DNA of 64,000 nucleotides from Staphylococcus rostri (GCF_002902145.1 NZ_PPRF01000040.1:1-64000), one strand, 5' to 3'. Counted from the stretch's first letter, positions 17,631-29,431 are shown. Notes: generated by a model not told the origin, from the sequence alone. Numbers and translations: made by a program.

Positions 17631-19040
17631 ATGGATACGAATGCGATTAAGTTAACACCTAAAGATATCGTTTCCGAGCTAGATGCGTATATCGTCGGAC
17701 AAGAAGAAGCAAAGAAAAAAGTAGCAATTGCATTGAGAAATCGTTATCGTCGTAGTTTGTTAGACGATGATGTTAAACAGGAAATTGCACCGAAGAATAT
17801 TTTGATGATGGGGCCAACAGGTGTTGGGAAAACCGAGATTGCACGACGTATGGCAAAAATCGTCGGTGCGCCATTTGTCAAAGTGGAGGCAACAAAGTTT
17901 ACAGAGGTTGGTTACGTAGGGCGAGATGTGGAAAGTATGGTACGTGACCTTGTTGATGTAGCGGTGCGCCTTGTGAAAGACCAAAAGAAAGCAGCTGTGC
18001 AAGAAGTTGCGAGTAATAAAGCCAACGATAAGCTTGTTAAATTACTTGTGCCGAGCATGAAGAAAAAAGCAGCTCAAAATACGAACAATCCACTTGAATC
18101 ATTATTCGGTGGAGCGTTACCGAACTTTGGTCAGACTCAAGAAGAAGAGGAAGAACCGCCAACAGAAGAAATTAAAACAAAACGCTCTGAGATTAGAAAG
18201 CAATTGCTAGCAGGTATGTTGGAAGAAGAAAAAGTACGTGTTAAAGTGGAACAGGATCCAGGTGCGCTTGGTATGTTAGGCACGCAACAAAACGAGCAAA
18301 TGCAAGAAATGATGAATCAATTGATGCCGAAGAAAAAAGTTGAAAAAGAAGTACCGGTCAAAACTGCACGCAAAATCTTAACGGATGAATTTGCAGATCA
18401 GATGATTGACCACGAGACAGCGAACCAAGAAGCACTTGATTTAGCCGAACAGATGGGAATAATCTTTATCGATGAAATTGATAAAGTGGCAACATCTAAC
18501 GGGCACGGTGGGGGTCAAGATGTATCACGCCAAGGTGTTCAACGTGATATCTTGCCTATTCTTGAAGGTAGCGTTGTCAAAACAAAATATGGTACGGTTA
18601 GTACGGAACACATGCTATTTATTGGCGCGGGTGCATTCCACGTCTCTAAACCGAGCGACTTGATTCCAGAATTGCAAGGGCGTTTTCCAATCCGTGTAGA
18701 GCTACAAAGCTTAACGGTGGATGACTTTGTAAGAATACTGACTGAACCTAAACTTTCACTGATTAAGCAGTATGAGCTATTGCTTAAAACAGAAGAAGTG
18801 ACTGTGAATTTCAGCGACGAAGCGATTCAACGCTTAGCTGAAATGGCGTATCACGTCAATCAAGAGACAGATAACATTGGCGCGCGACGCTTACACACAA
18901 TTTTAGAGAAAATGTTAGAGGATTTATCCTATGAAGCGGCGAATATGCCACATGCACACGTTGATATTACCCCTCAATATGTGGATGATAAGTTAAAAAC
19001 AATTTCAACAAATAAAGATCTTAGTGAATTTATATTATAA
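17631..19040 (+). CDS. hslU: ATP-dependent protease ATPase subunit HslU (ClpY)
   Basis: HslU is the AAA+ unfoldase ring that feeds substrates to HslV. The 469-residue protein has Walker [10 protein letters not shown] (about 62-70), the pore motif GYVGRDVES (about 93-101), the inserted intermediate domain (about 115-245, acidic and lysine-rich) and Walker [10 protein letters not shown]. The C-terminus ends DLSEFIL, the tail that docks into HslV. TGGAGG precedes ATG 17631, 16 bases after hslV. Confidence 0.97.
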   Translation: MDTNAIKLTPKDIVSELDAYIVGQEEAKKKVAIALRNRYRRSLLDDDVKQEIAPKNILMMGPTGVGKTEIARRMAKIVGAPFVKVEATKFTEVGYVGRDVESMVRDLVDVAVRLVKDQKKAAVQEVASNKANDKLVKLLVPSMKKKAAQNTNNPLESLFGGALPNFGQTQEEEEEPPTEEIKTKRSEIRKQLLAGMLEEEKVRVKVEQDPGALGMLGTQQNEQMQEMMNQLMPKKKVEKEVPVKTARKILTDEFADQMIDHETANQEALDLAEQMGIIFIDEIDKVATSNGHGGGQDVSRQGVQRDILPILEGSVVKTKYGTVSTEHMLFIGAGAFHVSKPSDLIPELQGRFPIRVELQSLTVDDFVRILTEPKLSLIKQYELLLKTEEVTVNFSDEAIQRLAEMAYHVNQETDNIGARRLHTILEKMLEDLSYEAANMPHAHVDITPQYVDDKLKTISTNKDLSEFIL

Positions 19041-19054
19041 AAAGGAGTAGTGAC

Positions 19055-19828
19055 ATGAGCTTATTAACAAAGACAAGAGAACTTAGTAGCTTATTACAAA
19101 AACATAAAGGAATTTCGGTTAACTTTAAAGACGTTGCACAAACGATTAGTAAAGTAACAGTTACAAATGTATTTATCGTCTCGAGACGCGGTAAGATTTT
19201 AGGATCTTGCCTAAACGAATTATTGAAAAATGAACGTATTAATAAAATGCTAGATGATCATCATATTCCAGATGCGTATACTGAAAAATTAATGCACGTA
19301 TATGAAACATCTTCAAATATTGATATTGAAGATCCACTTTCAGTATTCCCACTTGAAAGTAGAAATTTATTTGAAGATTCTAAAACGACAATCTTCCCAA
19401 TTATTGGTGGTGGCGAACGTCTTGGTACATTAGTACTTGGTCGCCTATCAGATCCATTTGATGAAAATGACCTTGTATTAGGTGAATACGCAGCCACTGT
19501 TATCGGTATGGAAATTCTACGTGAGAAACATTCTGAAATTGAAGCACAAGCACGTGATAAAGCAGCAATTTCTATGGCAATCAACTCATTATCTTACTCA
19601 GAAAAAGAAGCCATCGATCATATCTTTGAAGAGTTAGGCGGTACAGAAGGATTATTAATCGCTTCTAAAGTCGCTGACCGTGTGGGTATTACACGTTCAG
19701 TTATCGTAAACGCATTGCGTAAGTTAGAAAGTGCGGGCGTTATTGAGTCACGTTCACTTGGTATGAAAGGAACATTTATCAAAGTGAAAAAACGCGCATT
19801 TTTAGACGAATTAGACCGCATGGAATAA
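19055..19828 (+). CDS. codY: GTP-sensing pleiotropic repressor CodY
   Basis: CodY represses amino-acid biosynthesis, transport and virulence genes when GTP and branched-chain amino acids are plentiful. The 257 residues equal the S. aureus length. The N-terminal GAF domain (about 1-155) binds Ile/Leu/Val. The C-terminal winged helix has the recognition segment [20 protein letters not shown] (about 203-222). AAAAGGAG precedes ATG 19055. It is the last gene of the xerC operon, 14 bases after hslU. Confidence 0.98.
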   Translation: MSLLTKTRELSSLLQKHKGISVNFKDVAQTISKVTVTNVFIVSRRGKILGSCLNELLKNERINKMLDDHHIPDAYTEKLMHVYETSSNIDIEDPLSVFPLESRNLFEDSKTTIFPIIGGGERLGTLVLGRLSDPFDENDLVLGEYAATVIGMEILREKHSEIEAQARDKAAISMAINSLSYSEKEAIDHIFEELGGTEGLLIASKVADRVGITRSVIVNALRKLESAGVIESRSLGMKGTFIKVKKRAFLDELDRME

Positions 19829-19898
19829 TCAACTTTACTGTTGCATATAAAAAGGCATTATGGTATATTTATATGCGGCTATTAAATGCCAAAACACA

Positions 19899-19960
19899 CA
19901 CGTTCAACAGGCATATAAATGGGTGCGATTCAAGTGATCGTTTTTATATGAGTTAACGTG
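19899..19960 (+). promoter_or_regulatory. Structured leader hairpin upstream of rpsB
   Basis: Nested complementary segments form one long hairpin: CACGTT (19899-19904) with AACGTG (19955-19960), CATATAAA (19912-19919) with TTTATATG (19943-19950), and CGAT (19926-19929) with ATCG (19937-19940). It ends 32 bases before the rpsB start, where a ribosomal-protein autoregulatory leader would be expected. Confidence 0.6.
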
Positions 19961-19991
19961 GAGGAATATAACCAACAGGAGGAATTTTATT

Positions 19992-20762
19992 ATGGCAGTT
20001 ATTTCAATGAAACAATTGTTAGAAGCTGGTGTTCACTTCGGTCATCAAACACGCCGTTGGAACCCAAAAATGAAAAAGTACATCTTCACTGAGCGTAACG
20101 GTATTTACATTATCGACTTACAAAAAACAGTGAAAAAAGTTGAAGAAGCATACAACTTCATCAAACAAGTATCTGAAGATGGCGGTAAAGTCTTATTCGT
20201 AGGTACTAAAAAACAAGCACAAGAATCAGTTAAAGCTGAAGCAGAACGTGCTGGACAATTCTACGTTAACCAAAGATGGTTAGGTGGAATCTTAACAAAC
20301 TTCAAAACAATTTCTAAACGTGTACACCGCATTTCAGAAATTGAAAAAATGGAAGAAGACGGTACTTTCGACGTACTTCCTAAAAAAGAAGTTGTTGAAC
20401 TTAAAAAAGAATACGACCGTTTAATCAAATTCTTAGGCGGTATTCGTGATATGAAATCAATGCCTCAAGCATTATTCGTAGTTGACCCACGAAAAGAGCG
20501 TAATGCGATTGCAGAAGCACGTAAATTAAACATTCCAATCGTAGGTATCGTTGATACAAACTGTGATCCAGATGAAATCGACTATGTAATCCCAGCTAAC
20601 GATGATGCGATTCGTGCGGTTAAGTTATTAACTGGTAAAATGGCAGACGCAGTCTTAGAAGGTCAACAAGGTGTATCTAATGATGAGGTAGCTGCTGAAC
20701 AAAACATCGACTTAAACGAAGATGAAAAAGCAGAAACTGAAGCATCAGTTGAATCTAACTAA
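19992..20762 (+). CDS. rpsB: 30S ribosomal protein uS2
   Basis: S2 binds the head-body junction of the 30S subunit. The 256-residue protein begins [20 protein letters not shown], the canonical S2 opening, and has [12 protein letters not shown] and [12 protein letters not shown] further in. The last ~35 residues are acidic ([19 protein letters not shown] type). ACAGGAGG precedes ATG 19992. tsf follows beyond a terminator, as in most Firmicutes. Confidence 0.98.
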   Translation: MAVISMKQLLEAGVHFGHQTRRWNPKMKKYIFTERNGIYIIDLQKTVKKVEEAYNFIKQVSEDGGKVLFVGTKKQAQESVKAEAERAGQFYVNQRWLGGILTNFKTISKRVHRISEIEKMEEDGTFDVLPKKEVVELKKEYDRLIKFLGGIRDMKSMPQALFVVDPRKERNAIAEARKLNIPIVGIVDTNCDPDEIDYVIPANDDAIRAVKLLTGKMADAVLEGQQGVSNDEVAAEQNIDLNEDEKAETEASVESN

Positions 20763-20777
20763 GTAGAATCTTAAAAT

Positions 20778-20813
20778 GGGTGATAAGATATTGATGCTTA
20801 TCTCCCTTTTTTT
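20778..20813 (+). terminator. Terminator/attenuator between rpsB and tsf
   Basis: GGGTGATAAG pairs with CTTATCTCCC around a 9-base loop and is followed by TTTTTTT. It lies inside the rpsB-tsf unit, so it probably lowers readthrough into tsf. Confidence 0.85.
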
Positions 20814-20849
20814 AAAATAATGAATGAATTGATATTGGAGGAATAGTGA

Positions 20850-21728
20850 ATGGCAATTTCAGCTAAACTTGTAAAAGAATTACGTGAAAGAACAGGCGCT
20901 GGTATGATGGACTGTAAAAAAGCGCTTGAAGCAACTGAAGGTAACATCGACAAAGCGATCGACTACCTTCGTGAAAAAGGTATTGCTAAAGCAGCTAAAA
21001 AAGCAGACCGTATTGCTGCAGAAGGTATTACACATGTAGAAGTAAAAGGTAACGACGCTGTTATCGTTGAAATCAACTCAGAAACAGACTTCGTTGCACG
21101 TAACGAAGGTTTCCAAGAGCTTGTTAAAGACATCGCGAACCAAATTCTTGATACTAAAGTAGAAACTGTTGAAGCATTAAACGATACAACATTACCAAAC
21201 GGTAAAAAAGTATCTGAACACATGACTGAAGCAATTTCAACAATCGGTGAAAAATTAAGCTTACGTCGTTTCGCAGTTAGAACTAAAACTGACAACGATG
21301 CATTTGGTGCATACTTACACATGGGTGGACGTATCGGTGTACTTTCAGTTGTTGAAGGTTCAACTGACGAAGAAGCTGCTAAAGACGTAGCAATGCACAT
21401 CGCTGCAATCAACCCTAAATACGTTTCTTCTGACCAAGTAAGCGAAGAAGAAATCTCTCACGAAAGAGAAGTATTAAAACAACAAGCATTAAACGAAGGT
21501 AAACCTGAAAACATCGTTGAAAAAATGGTTGAAGGTCGTTTACGCAAATACTTACAAGAAATTTGTGCAGTTAACCAAGACTTCGTTAAAGATCCAGACC
21601 AAACTGTTGAACAGTTCCTTAAAGCTAAAGGCGGTAAATTAGTTGACTTCGTACGCTATGAAGTGGGCGAAGGTATGGAAAAACGTGAAGAAAACTTTGC
21701 GGATGAAGTAAAAGGACAAATGAAATAA
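20850..21728 (+). CDS. tsf: Elongation factor Ts
   Basis: EF-Ts exchanges GDP for GTP on EF-Tu. The 292-residue protein has the N-terminal UBA-like domain with [17 protein letters not shown] (about 10-26), the conserved core [13 protein letters not shown] (about 75-87), and the dimerisation domain with [18 protein letters not shown] precedes ATG 20850. Confidence 0.98.
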   Translation: MAISAKLVKELRERTGAGMMDCKKALEATEGNIDKAIDYLREKGIAKAAKKADRIAAEGITHVEVKGNDAVIVEINSETDFVARNEGFQELVKDIANQILDTKVETVEALNDTTLPNGKKVSEHMTEAISTIGEKLSLRRFAVRTKTDNDAFGAYLHMGGRIGVLSVVEGSTDEEAAKDVAMHIAAINPKYVSSDQVSEEEISHEREVLKQQALNEGKPENIVEKMVEGRLRKYLQEICAVNQDFVKDPDQTVEQFLKAKGGKLVDFVRYEVGEGMEKREENFADEVKGQMK

Positions 21729-21731
21729 TCA

Positions 21732-21840
21732 ACACGGTTTTGTATAAGAAAGAAGACACCTGTTGTGTCCTCCTTTGCATGACTTCAATGCATTGATGTT
21801 GAAGCCGTGTGTAAGGAAGATACCTATTGTGTCTTCTTTA
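21732..21840 (+). promoter_or_regulatory. Complex inverted-repeat leader between tsf and pyrH
   Basis: ACACGG (21732-21737) pairs with CCGTGT (21805-21810), enclosing CTTCAA/TTGAAG (21783-21788, 21799-21804) and a first hairpin, GAAGACAC..GTGTCCTC (21752-21772). A second, closely related hairpin, GAAGATAC..GTGTCTTC (21816-21836), follows outside. The twin hairpins are near-duplicates and T-rich on their right sides. Confidence 0.6.
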
Positions 21841-21883
21841 CTTGTATTGTTCCATATAATACGAATAGAGAGGTTAATAGATA

Positions 21884-22606
21884 ATGACTGAAACTTCAAA
21901 ATATAAGCGAGTCGTTTTGAAACTTAGTGGAGAAGCATTGGCAGGAGAAAAAGGATTTGGTATCAATCCAATTATTATTAAAAGTATTGCGCAACAAGTC
22001 GCAGAAGTAGCGAAAATGGATACAGAAGTTGCTGTTATCGTTGGTGGCGGTAACATCTGGCGTGGTAAAACAGGTAGTGACCTCGGCATGGACCGCGGAA
22101 CTGCTGACTATATGGGAATGCTTGCAACAGTAATGAACGCTTTAGCATTACAAGATAGTCTTGAACAGCTTGACTGTGATACACGTGTACTAACTTCAAT
22201 TGAGATGAAACAAGTGGCAGAGCCATACATTCGTCGTCGTGCCATTCGTCATTTAGAGAAAAAACGTGTTGTTATTTTTGCAGCAGGTATCGGTAACCCT
22301 TACTTCTCAACTGATACGACAGCAGCATTACGTGCCGCTGAAGTAGAAGCGGAAGTAATCTTAATGGGTAAAAACAATGTGGATGGCGTATACTCAGCAG
22401 ATCCAAAAGTTGACCCAACCGCACAAAAATATGAGCGCTTAACTTATATCCAACTTTTACAAGAAGGATTACAAGTAATGGACTCAACAGCCTCTTCATT
22501 CTGTATGGACAACGATATTCCTTTAAAAGTGTTCTCAATCATGGAAGAAGGAAATATCAAACGTGCTGTATTAGGTGAAGATATCGGAACAATTATCACA
22601 AAATAA
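21884..22606 (+). CDS. pyrH: UMP kinase
   Basis: PyrH phosphorylates UMP to UDP and belongs to the amino-acid kinase fold. The 240-residue protein has [18 protein letters not shown] (about 10-27), the nucleotide loop [10 protein letters not shown] (about 52-61), [12 protein letters not shown] for UMP binding, and [11 protein letters not shown] near residue 166. AGAGAGG precedes ATG 21884. frr follows 19 bases downstream. Confidence 0.98.
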   Translation: MTETSKYKRVVLKLSGEALAGEKGFGINPIIIKSIAQQVAEVAKMDTEVAVIVGGGNIWRGKTGSDLGMDRGTADYMGMLATVMNALALQDSLEQLDCDTRVLTSIEMKQVAEPYIRRRAIRHLEKKRVVIFAAGIGNPYFSTDTTAALRAAEVEAEVILMGKNNVDGVYSADPKVDPTAQKYERLTYIQLLQEGLQVMDSTASSFCMDNDIPLKVFSIMEEGNIKRAVLGEDIGTIITK

Positions 22607-22625
22607 TATAGAGGTGACTTTGACA

Positions 22626-23180
22626 ATGAATGCAATTATTAAAGATGCAAAAGCGCGCATGAAAAAATCTGCTGAAAATTTATCACGTGAATTGGCACAA
22701 ATTAACGCAGGTCGTGCGAACTCAAACTTATTAGCTGGTGTCAATGCGGACTACTACGGTGCCCCAACACCTGTTCAACAATTAGCAAGTATCAATGTGC
22801 CAGAAGCGCGTTTACTTGTAATCTCACCATATGATAAAACATCATTGAAAGAGATCGAACGTGCGATTATCGCTGCTAACTTAGGTGTTAACCCAACAAG
22901 TGATGGTGAAGTAATCCGTATTACTGTACCAGCATTAACTGAAGAGCGTCGTAAAGAACTTGTTAAAGAAGTGAAGAAAACAGGTGAAAACGCGAAAGTA
23001 TCTGTTCGCAACATTCGTCGTGATGCTAACGATTCATTGAAGAAACAAGAGAAAAACGGTGAAATCTCAGAAGACGAATTACGTTCATCTTCAGACGAGG
23101 TTCAAGACGTTACAAACGATGCAATTAAAGAAATCGATCAACTCGTTGCAGATAAAGAAAAAGATATTATGTCTGTTTAA
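22626..23180 (+). CDS. frr: Ribosome recycling factor
   Basis: RRF splits post-termination ribosomes together with EF-G. ATG 22626 gives 184 residues, the S. aureus length, and sits 9 bases after GAGGTG; upstream in-frame residues overlap pyrH. Landmarks are [34 protein letters not shown], and the C-terminal [10 protein letters not shown]. Confidence 0.97.
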   Translation: MNAIIKDAKARMKKSAENLSRELAQINAGRANSNLLAGVNADYYGAPTPVQQLASINVPEARLLVISPYDKTSLKEIERAIIAANLGVNPTSDGEVIRITVPALTEERRKELVKEVKKTGENAKVSVRNIRRDANDSLKKQEKNGEISEDELRSSSDEVQDVTNDAIKEIDQLVADKEKDIMSV

Positions 23181-23312
23181 TGCGTGTGTGTCGTTTGATA
23201 CATGCGATGTCATTAACCGTTCTGAATATTTGTGTAGTGCGTCATAGCGTAGGTTGGAATGCTGTTTAATGGCTTCTCAGCCTTTGACAAACTACAATAT
23301 AACGAAGAAACG

Positions 23313-23347
23313 AAACTGTACCGAATCAGACTTTGGTACAGTTTTTT
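23313..23347 (+). terminator. Terminator of the pyrH-frr unit
   Basis: AAACTGTACC (23313-23322) is perfectly complementary to GGTACAGTTT (23335-23344) and is followed by more T. The rest of the 271-base gap (23181-23451) shows no gene. Confidence 0.85.
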
Positions 23348-23451
23348 CTATGTTTATTTTATGCGCTGTTCGAGTGTGATAAAATGATAGATGAATGTTT
23401 GTTAGTAAGATGATAATATTTAAGAGACACTACAGGCTCGGAGGAACACGC

Positions 23452-24213
23452 ATGTTTAAGATATTCAAAAAAAACAACGATAGACAAGCGCGTCTTGATA
23501 CATTAGACTTGCATCATATACCAGAACATATTGCGATTATTATGGATGGTAATGGACGCTGGGCGAAACAGCGCAAGATGCCGCGAATTAAAGGGCATTA
23601 TCAAGGTATGGAGACGATTAAAACGATTACACGTGCAGCAAGTGATTTGAACGTTAAGTATTTGACGCTGTATGCTTTCTCAACTGAAAACTGGTCACGT
23701 CCACAAGAAGAGATTAATTATATCATGGGCTTGCCGGTTAATTTCTTGAATACGTTCTTGCCGGAATTAATTGAGAAGAACGTTCGAGTGGAAACAATCG
23801 GCTTTATTGACGAATTGCCAACGAAAACGATTCAAGCAATTGAAGAGGCAAAGTTAAAGACAGCTGACAATACTGGATTAACACTTATCTTTGCGATTAA
23901 CTATGGTGGTAGAGCGGAGATTATGCATGGAATTCAAAATGTCATTAAAAATTATAAGCATGCTTCGGATAGTGATATTGAGCAGCTGACTGAGAAGGAC
24001 TTTTCTAAGTATTTAATGACAGGCGCGTTTCCTGATCCAGATTTACTCATCCGTACGTCTGGTGAGCAACGCATTAGTAACTTTTTGATTTGGCAACTGT
24101 CGTACAGTGAATTTATTTTCAATGAGAAGATGTGGCCAGACTTTAACGATGAAGATTTAAAAGCATGTATAAAAACGTATCAATCACGCCAAAGACGTTT
24201 TGGAGGATTGTAG
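23452..24213 (+). CDS. uppS: Undecaprenyl diphosphate synthase
   Basis: UppS makes the C55 lipid carrier for peptidoglycan and teichoic acids by cis-condensing isopentenyl units. ATG 23452, after CTCGGAGG, gives 253 residues; longer in-frame starts lack a ribosome site. [13 protein letters not shown] holds the catalytic Asp, [13 protein letters not shown] follows, and the C-terminal [18 protein letters not shown] block is complete. cdsA starts 14 bases after the stop. Confidence 0.97.
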   Translation: MFKIFKKNNDRQARLDTLDLHHIPEHIAIIMDGNGRWAKQRKMPRIKGHYQGMETIKTITRAASDLNVKYLTLYAFSTENWSRPQEEINYIMGLPVNFLNTFLPELIEKNVRVETIGFIDELPTKTIQAIEEAKLKTADNTGLTLIFAINYGGRAEIMHGIQNVIKNYKHASDSDIEQLTEKDFSKYLMTGAFPDPDLLIRTSGEQRISNFLIWQLSYSEFIFNEKMWPDFNDEDLKACIKTYQSRQRRFGGL

Positions 24214-24227
24214 ATAGGAGCAGTGAG

Positions 24228-25010
24228 ATGAAGGTCAGAACGATTACAACGATAATTGCACTTATTGTGTTTTTACCCATTCTGTTAGTGGGTGGTGCGA
24301 CATGGATGTATTTCACATTCGCACTTGCATTAATCGCCTTAAAGGAATTATTAAATATGAATCGCATTCGCTTTCTGTCAATTCCTGGATTGATTAGCGC
24401 AATCGGTTTGGTCATTATTATGTTACCGGAAGAATTTGGACAATGGGTGCCTATATTACAACAAAAAGGGCTCATTATTTTAAGTTTTCTTATTCTAAGT
24501 TATACGGTAATGTCGAAAAACCGTTTTAGTTTCATGGATTCAGCATTTTGCTTAATGTCCGTAGCATACGTCGGCATTGGCTTTATGTATTTTTACGAAA
24601 CACGTGAAGCAGGGTTACAGTTCATTCTATTCGGTCTGTTAATCGTGTGGTTGACAGATACAGGCGCATACATATTCGGTCGCTCATTTGGTAAACACAA
24701 GTTATGGCCAGTCATTAGCCCGAACAAGACGATAGAAGGTTTTATCGGGGGCTTATTATGCAGCTTACTTGTACCATTGTCATTCATGTTCTTTATGCCG
24801 TTTCATTATAATATGATTTGGATACTTGTTTTGACGGTCGTATTGAGTGCATTTGGCCAACTTGGTGACTTAGTAGAGTCTGGCTTTAAACGCCATTTCG
24901 GTGTTAAAGACTCAGGGCGTTTGTTACCTGGGCACGGCGGTATTTTGGACCGCTTCGATAGTTTTATGTTCGTCTTACCATTAATGAATATTTTCTTAAT
25001 TCAAATGTAA
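24228..25010 (+). CDS. cdsA: Phosphatidate cytidylyltransferase
   Basis: CdsA makes CDP-diacylglycerol, the precursor of phosphatidylglycerol, linking this operon to pgsA further downstream. ATG 24228 behind TAGGAG gives 260 residues, matching S. aureus. It is very hydrophobic, with about eight membrane helices. The family signature [18 protein letters not shown] and following DR are intact near the C-terminus. Confidence 0.96.
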   Translation: MKVRTITTIIALIVFLPILLVGGATWMYFTFALALIALKELLNMNRIRFLSIPGLISAIGLVIIMLPEEFGQWVPILQQKGLIILSFLILSYTVMSKNRFSFMDSAFCLMSVAYVGIGFMYFYETREAGLQFILFGLLIVWLTDTGAYIFGRSFGKHKLWPVISPNKTIEGFIGGLLCSLLVPLSFMFFMPFHYNMIWILVLTVVLSAFGQLGDLVESGFKRHFGVKDSGRLLPGHGGILDRFDSFMFVLPLMNIFLIQM

Positions 25011-25027
25011 AGTGAAGTGAGCAAGTA

Positions 25028-26158
25028 ATGAAAAATATAGCAATCTTAGGCGCTTCAGGTTCTATCGGTCAACAAGCCATTGACGTGATCGAACGTCATC
25101 CAGAGCATTTTAATTTAGTTGGACTATCAGTAGGTAAGCGCGTAGATGAAGCAATAGATATCGTGTCACGACTTAATCCGGATATTGTATCCGTGCAATA
25201 TGAGGCTGACATGGCACGTTTTGCAGAATTTGATGTTGAAGTAGTGTGTGGTGCAGAAGGTTTAAAAGCAGTTGCAACAGCGTCACACAATGATCTTGTA
25301 TTGAACGCATTAGTAGGTAGTGTAGGCTTACCACCGACCATTGCGGCAATTGAACAAGGCATTGACATTGCGCTGGCTAACAAAGAGACGCTTGTCGTTG
25401 CAGGCGAACTGGTTATGGCACATGCGAAAAAACACGGTGTCAACATTTTACCAGTAGACTCAGAACACGCTGCGATTTTCCAATGTTTGAATGGGGAAGA
25501 TCACCGTCAAATTAAAAAAATTACGATTACAGCAAGTGGGGGTTCATTTAGAGACTTGTCACGTGACCAATTGGAATCGGTGACGGTAGAAGACGCTTTG
25601 AATCATCCGAACTGGTCGATGGGGCAAAAGATTACAATTGATTCCGCAACGATGATGAATAAAGGCTTTGAAGTGATTGAAGCAAAATGGTTGTTCGATT
25701 TAGATATTGAACAAATTGAAACAATCCTACATAAGGAAAGCATTATTCACTCGATGGTTGAATTTGTCGATACGAGTGTGATGGCACAGTTAGGTACGCC
25801 GGATATGCGTATGCCGATACAATATGCATTTACATATCCAAATCGTATTGAGCACGATGCACCGTCACTCAACCTTGCTGAAGTTGCACAGCTGAATTTT
25901 AAAGCGATGGACCTTGATCGATACAGATGTTTAAAATATGCCTATGATGCATTGAAAATAGGCGGCACCATGCCTGTTGTATTAAATGCTGTTAACGAGG
26001 TTGCAGTTGCTAAGTTTTTAAATCGTGAAATTGGCTTTTTAGATATCGAGCGCTTAATTGAGCGTGAAATGAAGGCACACCAAGTGATTGAACATCCGAC
26101 ACTTGAACAAATTTTAGCCGTTGATAAACAGTATAAATCTAAGGAATATGAGGTGTAG
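25028..26158 (+). CDS. dxr: 1-deoxy-D-xylulose 5-phosphate reductoisomerase
   Basis: Dxr converts DXP to MEP with NADPH. Most staphylococci use the mevalonate route for isoprenoids and lack Dxr, so an intact copy places this genome among the species that keep the MEP route or both. The NADPH loop GASGSIGQQ (8-16), [11 protein letters not shown], the metal site [10 protein letters not shown], and TASGGSFRD are complete over 376 residues. It sits between cdsA and rseP as in Bacillus. Upstream AGTGAGCAAG is a weak ribosome site, but the [11 protein letters not shown] start is canonical. Confidence 0.95.
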   Translation: MKNIAILGASGSIGQQAIDVIERHPEHFNLVGLSVGKRVDEAIDIVSRLNPDIVSVQYEADMARFAEFDVEVVCGAEGLKAVATASHNDLVLNALVGSVGLPPTIAAIEQGIDIALANKETLVVAGELVMAHAKKHGVNILPVDSEHAAIFQCLNGEDHRQIKKITITASGGSFRDLSRDQLESVTVEDALNHPNWSMGQKITIDSATMMNKGFEVIEAKWLFDLDIEQIETILHKESIIHSMVEFVDTSVMAQLGTPDMRMPIQYAFTYPNRIEHDAPSLNLAEVAQLNFKAMDLDRYRCLKYAYDALKIGGTMPVVLNAVNEVAVAKFLNREIGFLDIERLIEREMKAHQVIEHPTLEQILAVDKQYKSKEYEV

Positions 26159-26164
26159 CGCTCT

Positions 26165-27445
26165 GTGTTTGTAACCATAATTGCATTTATTATTGTTTTT
26201 GGTTTACTCGTTTCTGTGCATGAATATGGGCATATGTTTTTTGCGAAACGCGCAGGTATTATGTGTCCAGAGTTTGCCATTGGTATGGGACCTAAAATTT
26301 TAAGTTTCCGTAAAAATGAAACGCTGTATACCATTCGCTTGTTGCCAGTAGGTGGGTACGTTCGTATGGCTGGAGATGGCTTGGAAGAATCTCCCGTTCA
26401 ACCAGGGATGCACATCCGCATTAAGTTAAATGAGCAAGAAGAAATTACGCATGTGATTTTAGATGATCAACATAAATTCCAACAAATTGAAGCATTAGAA
26501 GTGAAGCAAGTGGACTTAGAGGAAGGCATGTATATCGAAGGCGTTGCTGCATACGATGATGCACGTCACCGCTATCCAGTTGCGCGCAAAGCATTTTTTG
26601 TTGAAAATGGTAGCTTAATTCAAATTGCGCCACATGATCGTCAATTTACACATAAGAAACCATTTCAAAAGTTTTTAACATTGTTTGCAGGGCCACTATT
26701 TAACTTTATTTTAGCGTTTGTGTTGTTGCTTGGTTTAGCCTATTATCAAGGTGCACCTACGCCAACAATTGATCAAGTTGGTAAAGGTATGGCGGCTGAA
26801 CAGATCGGTCTAAAAAAAGGTGACACGATTACTGAAATTAATGGCGATAAAATCAATCGTTTTAGTGATGTGAAACGTGCGTTACGTGAAACAGGCGGTA
26901 AAGAAACCGAGATTAAAGTCTCACGTGACGGTAAAACAATCACGAAAACATTTACGCCTAAAAAAAATGAAGTGAAAGTGACTAAAAATCAAAAACAAAC
27001 AGATTACCAACTCGGCTTTTTACCTAAGAGAGAGCGCTCATTAGTTGAGCCACTTGTTTTTGCTGGGGAAGAAACCCTCCGTTTTGGTAAAACCATCTTT
27101 GTTGCCGTATCGGCTATGATAGGTAGCATATTTACTGGAGACTTCAGTTTTGATATGTTGAACGGGCCTGTAGGTATTTATAAAAACGTTGATACAGTCG
27201 TAAAAACTGGTATTATTAATTTAATTGTCTGGACGGCAGCCTTAAGTGTTAACTTAGGAATTATGAACTTATTGCCAATTCCAGCATTAGATGGTGGACG
27301 TATATTATTTGTTATTTACGAAGCAATCTTTAAAAAGCCAGCTAATAAAAAGGCTGAAACAATCATTATTGCAGCGGGTGCTGTATTTGTCATGGTCGTG
27401 ATGGTATTAGTCACATGGAATGACATTCAAAGGTATTTTTTATAA
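26165..27445 (+). CDS. rseP: Site-2 intramembrane zinc protease RseP (RasP/Eep)
   Basis: The S2P protease cleaves remnant signal peptides and membrane-bound anti-sigma factors inside the membrane. The 426-residue protein starts at GTG 26165 behind GAGGTG within the end of dxr. The zinc motif is H19-E-Y-G-H23 in the first helix, one PDZ domain lies about 195-270, and the third ligand is in [12 protein letters not shown]. Staphylococcal Eep also processes lipoprotein signal peptides that become peptide pheromones (family knowledge). Confidence 0.96.
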   Translation: MFVTIIAFIIVFGLLVSVHEYGHMFFAKRAGIMCPEFAIGMGPKILSFRKNETLYTIRLLPVGGYVRMAGDGLEESPVQPGMHIRIKLNEQEEITHVILDDQHKFQQIEALEVKQVDLEEGMYIEGVAAYDDARHRYPVARKAFFVENGSLIQIAPHDRQFTHKKPFQKFLTLFAGPLFNFILAFVLLLGLAYYQGAPTPTIDQVGKGMAAEQIGLKKGDTITEINGDKINRFSDVKRALRETGGKETEIKVSRDGKTITKTFTPKKNEVKVTKNQKQTDYQLGFLPKRERSLVEPLVFAGEETLRFGKTIFVAVSAMIGSIFTGDFSFDMLNGPVGIYKNVDTVVKTGIINLIVWTAALSVNLGIMNLLPIPALDGGRILFVIYEAIFKKPANKKAETIIIAAGAVFVMVVMVLVTWNDIQRYFL

Positions 27446-27472
27446 CGAGATAACAAGGAGGCACAAATAAAG

Positions 27473-29176
27473 ATGAAGCAATCGAAAGTCTTTATACCGA
27501 CATTACGTGAAGTTCCTGCAGAAGCTGAAGCGTTAAGTCATCAATTATTATTAAAAGCAGGACTGATTAAACAAAATACAGCAGGGGTATACAGCTATTT
27601 ACCACTTGCAACACGCGTGATACAAAAAATTTCAGAGGTTATTCGTGAAGAGATGGAACGCATTGATGCAGTAGAAGTGTTAATGCCTGTATTACAACAC
27701 GCAGAATTATGGCAAGAGTCAGGACGTTGGGAAGCGTATGGTGCAGAGTTAATGCGTCTACGCGACCGCAACCAACGTGAATTTGCGCTTGGCCCAACAC
27801 ACGAAGAAGTTGTTACTTCATTGATTCGTGACGAGTTACGTTCATACAAACAATTACCATTAACATTGTTCCAAATTCAAACAAAGTTCCGCGATGAGAA
27901 ACGCCCTCGCTTCGGCTTGCTTCGTGGCCGTGAATTTATTATGAAAGATGCGTACTCATTCCATGCTGATGAGGAATCATTAATGAAGACGTACCAAGAT
28001 ATGTACGATGCTTACAAACGTATCTTTAAACGTGTAGGCTTGAATGTACGTCCGGTTGTTGCGGATTCAGGTGCAATCGGTGGGAACTATACACATGAAT
28101 TCCATGCGCTAAGTGCCATCGGGGAAGATACTATCGTGTATAGCGACAACAGTGACTATGCGGCGAATATTGAAAAAGCAGAAGTTGTATACGTACCATC
28201 TGATGCGGCTAAAGAAGCGCCACAAGCATTGGAAAAAATCGCGACACCAAACGTGAAGTCTGCGAAAGAATTAGCTGAACTATTAGGCAAGCCACTTGAA
28301 CAAACAACGAAATCAATGGTGTTCAAAGTAGACGACGCATTTGTCATGGTCTTAGTACGCGGTCATCACGAAATTAATGACGTGAAGTTAAAAGATTATT
28401 TCAACACGGACAATATCACAATGGCGACGGAAGATGAAATCCGTAACTTATTAGGTGCAGCGCCTGGTTCTTTAGGTCCTGTAACAGACAGCGAGATTAA
28501 AGTATATGCGGATAATTCTGTACAAGATTTAGTGAATATCCCAGTCGGTGCGAACGAAGACGGTTTCCACTATGTCAATGCAGTTGTTGGTCGTGACTTT
28601 GAAGTCGACGGCTATGGTGACTTCCGTTTCATTTTAGAAGGCGAGCCACTTGCTGACGGTTCAGGTAATGCGAAGTTTGCTGAAGGTATCGAAGTAGGTC
28701 AAGTATTCGTACTTGGTGAAAAGTATTCGAAATCTATGAATGCAACAATTTTGAACAATCAAGGTCGCGAACAACACTTAACAATGGGTTGTTACGGTAT
28801 CGGTGTATCAAGAACGTTGAGCGCAATTATCGAACAACATCATGACGATAACGGTATTATTTGGCCAAAATCCGTAACGCCATATGATTTACATTTAATT
28901 ACGGTTAATCCGAAAAAAGAAGCACAGTTTGAATTGGCTGAGAAGTTATATGCGACACTTCAAGAAAAATACGATGTGTTATATGATGATCGTCAAGAAC
29001 GTGCTGGTGTTAAGTTCAATGATGCTGACTTAATCGGTCTGCCAATTCGCATTGTTGTAGGTAAAAATGCTGAAGGCGGTATTGTGGAAGTGAAACGCCG
29101 TGATACAGGTGACAGTGAAGAAGTTGCAGTGGATGCATTAGTAGATTATATTGAAGGACTTTATGAGCAAGTCTAA
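27473..29176 (+). CDS. proS: Prolyl-tRNA synthetase
   Basis: Bacterial-type class II ProRS of 567 residues. Class II motifs are seen in the N-terminal half ([17 protein letters not shown] is motif 2) and after the insertion domain ([17 protein letters not shown] is motif 3). The editing insertion lies between about residues 225 and 390 and includes [19 protein letters not shown]. The C-terminal anticodon domain ends [21 protein letters not shown] precedes ATG 27473. No T-box leader is seen before it. Confidence 0.97.
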   Translation: MKQSKVFIPTLREVPAEAEALSHQLLLKAGLIKQNTAGVYSYLPLATRVIQKISEVIREEMERIDAVEVLMPVLQHAELWQESGRWEAYGAELMRLRDRNQREFALGPTHEEVVTSLIRDELRSYKQLPLTLFQIQTKFRDEKRPRFGLLRGREFIMKDAYSFHADEESLMKTYQDMYDAYKRIFKRVGLNVRPVVADSGAIGGNYTHEFHALSAIGEDTIVYSDNSDYAANIEKAEVVYVPSDAAKEAPQALEKIATPNVKSAKELAELLGKPLEQTTKSMVFKVDDAFVMVLVRGHHEINDVKLKDYFNTDNITMATEDEIRNLLGAAPGSLGPVTDSEIKVYADNSVQDLVNIPVGANEDGFHYVNAVVGRDFEVDGYGDFRFILEGEPLADGSGNAKFAEGIEVGQVFVLGEKYSKSMNATILNNQGREQHLTMGCYGIGVSRTLSAIIEQHHDDNGIIWPKSVTPYDLHLITVNPKKEAQFELAEKLYATLQEKYDVLYDDRQERAGVKFNDADLIGLPIRIVVGKNAEGGIVEVKRRDTGDSEEVAVDALVDYIEGLYEQV

Positions 29177-29229
29177 GATATCTAGTGACTTCCTTTGCTA
29201 TAATAGAATATAATTGTAGAGATAAAATG

Positions 29230-29372
29230 TGAGTGATGTTGGGGTATCGTTTATCGGTTCTCCAGTGCTTAAATTGATTGTGTCCCAACTCCAAGACATT
29301 TGATTCTCTCATCATCCTTACGGGGGTGGGGCAACGAATTCTTTGTTAAATTTAAGATTCTGTCCCACTCCT
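29230..29372. repeat. Intergenic repeat with GTGGGGCA/TGTCCCACTCC arms
   Basis: GGGGGTGGGGCA (from 29322) is complementary to TGTCCCACTCC (29361-29371). The left part GTTATCGG..CCAGTGCTTAAATTGATTGTG recurs in the copies at 9178 and 63838. It could end proS transcription. Confidence 0.65.
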
Positions 29373-29431
29373 ATTCATATTCTATACATAACGAAATTAG
29401 ATTTTATTTGATCGATAAGGTGGATTAAAAA

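Noticed and set aside
20963-21412. 149-codon antisense frame opposite tsf
   Set aside because: It is Ser/Ala-rich shadow sequence produced by the codon use of tsf, with no ribosome site.
27446-27472. T-box leader for proS
   Set aside because: The gap to rseP is 27 bases and has no room for a T-box; proS is read through from upstream.
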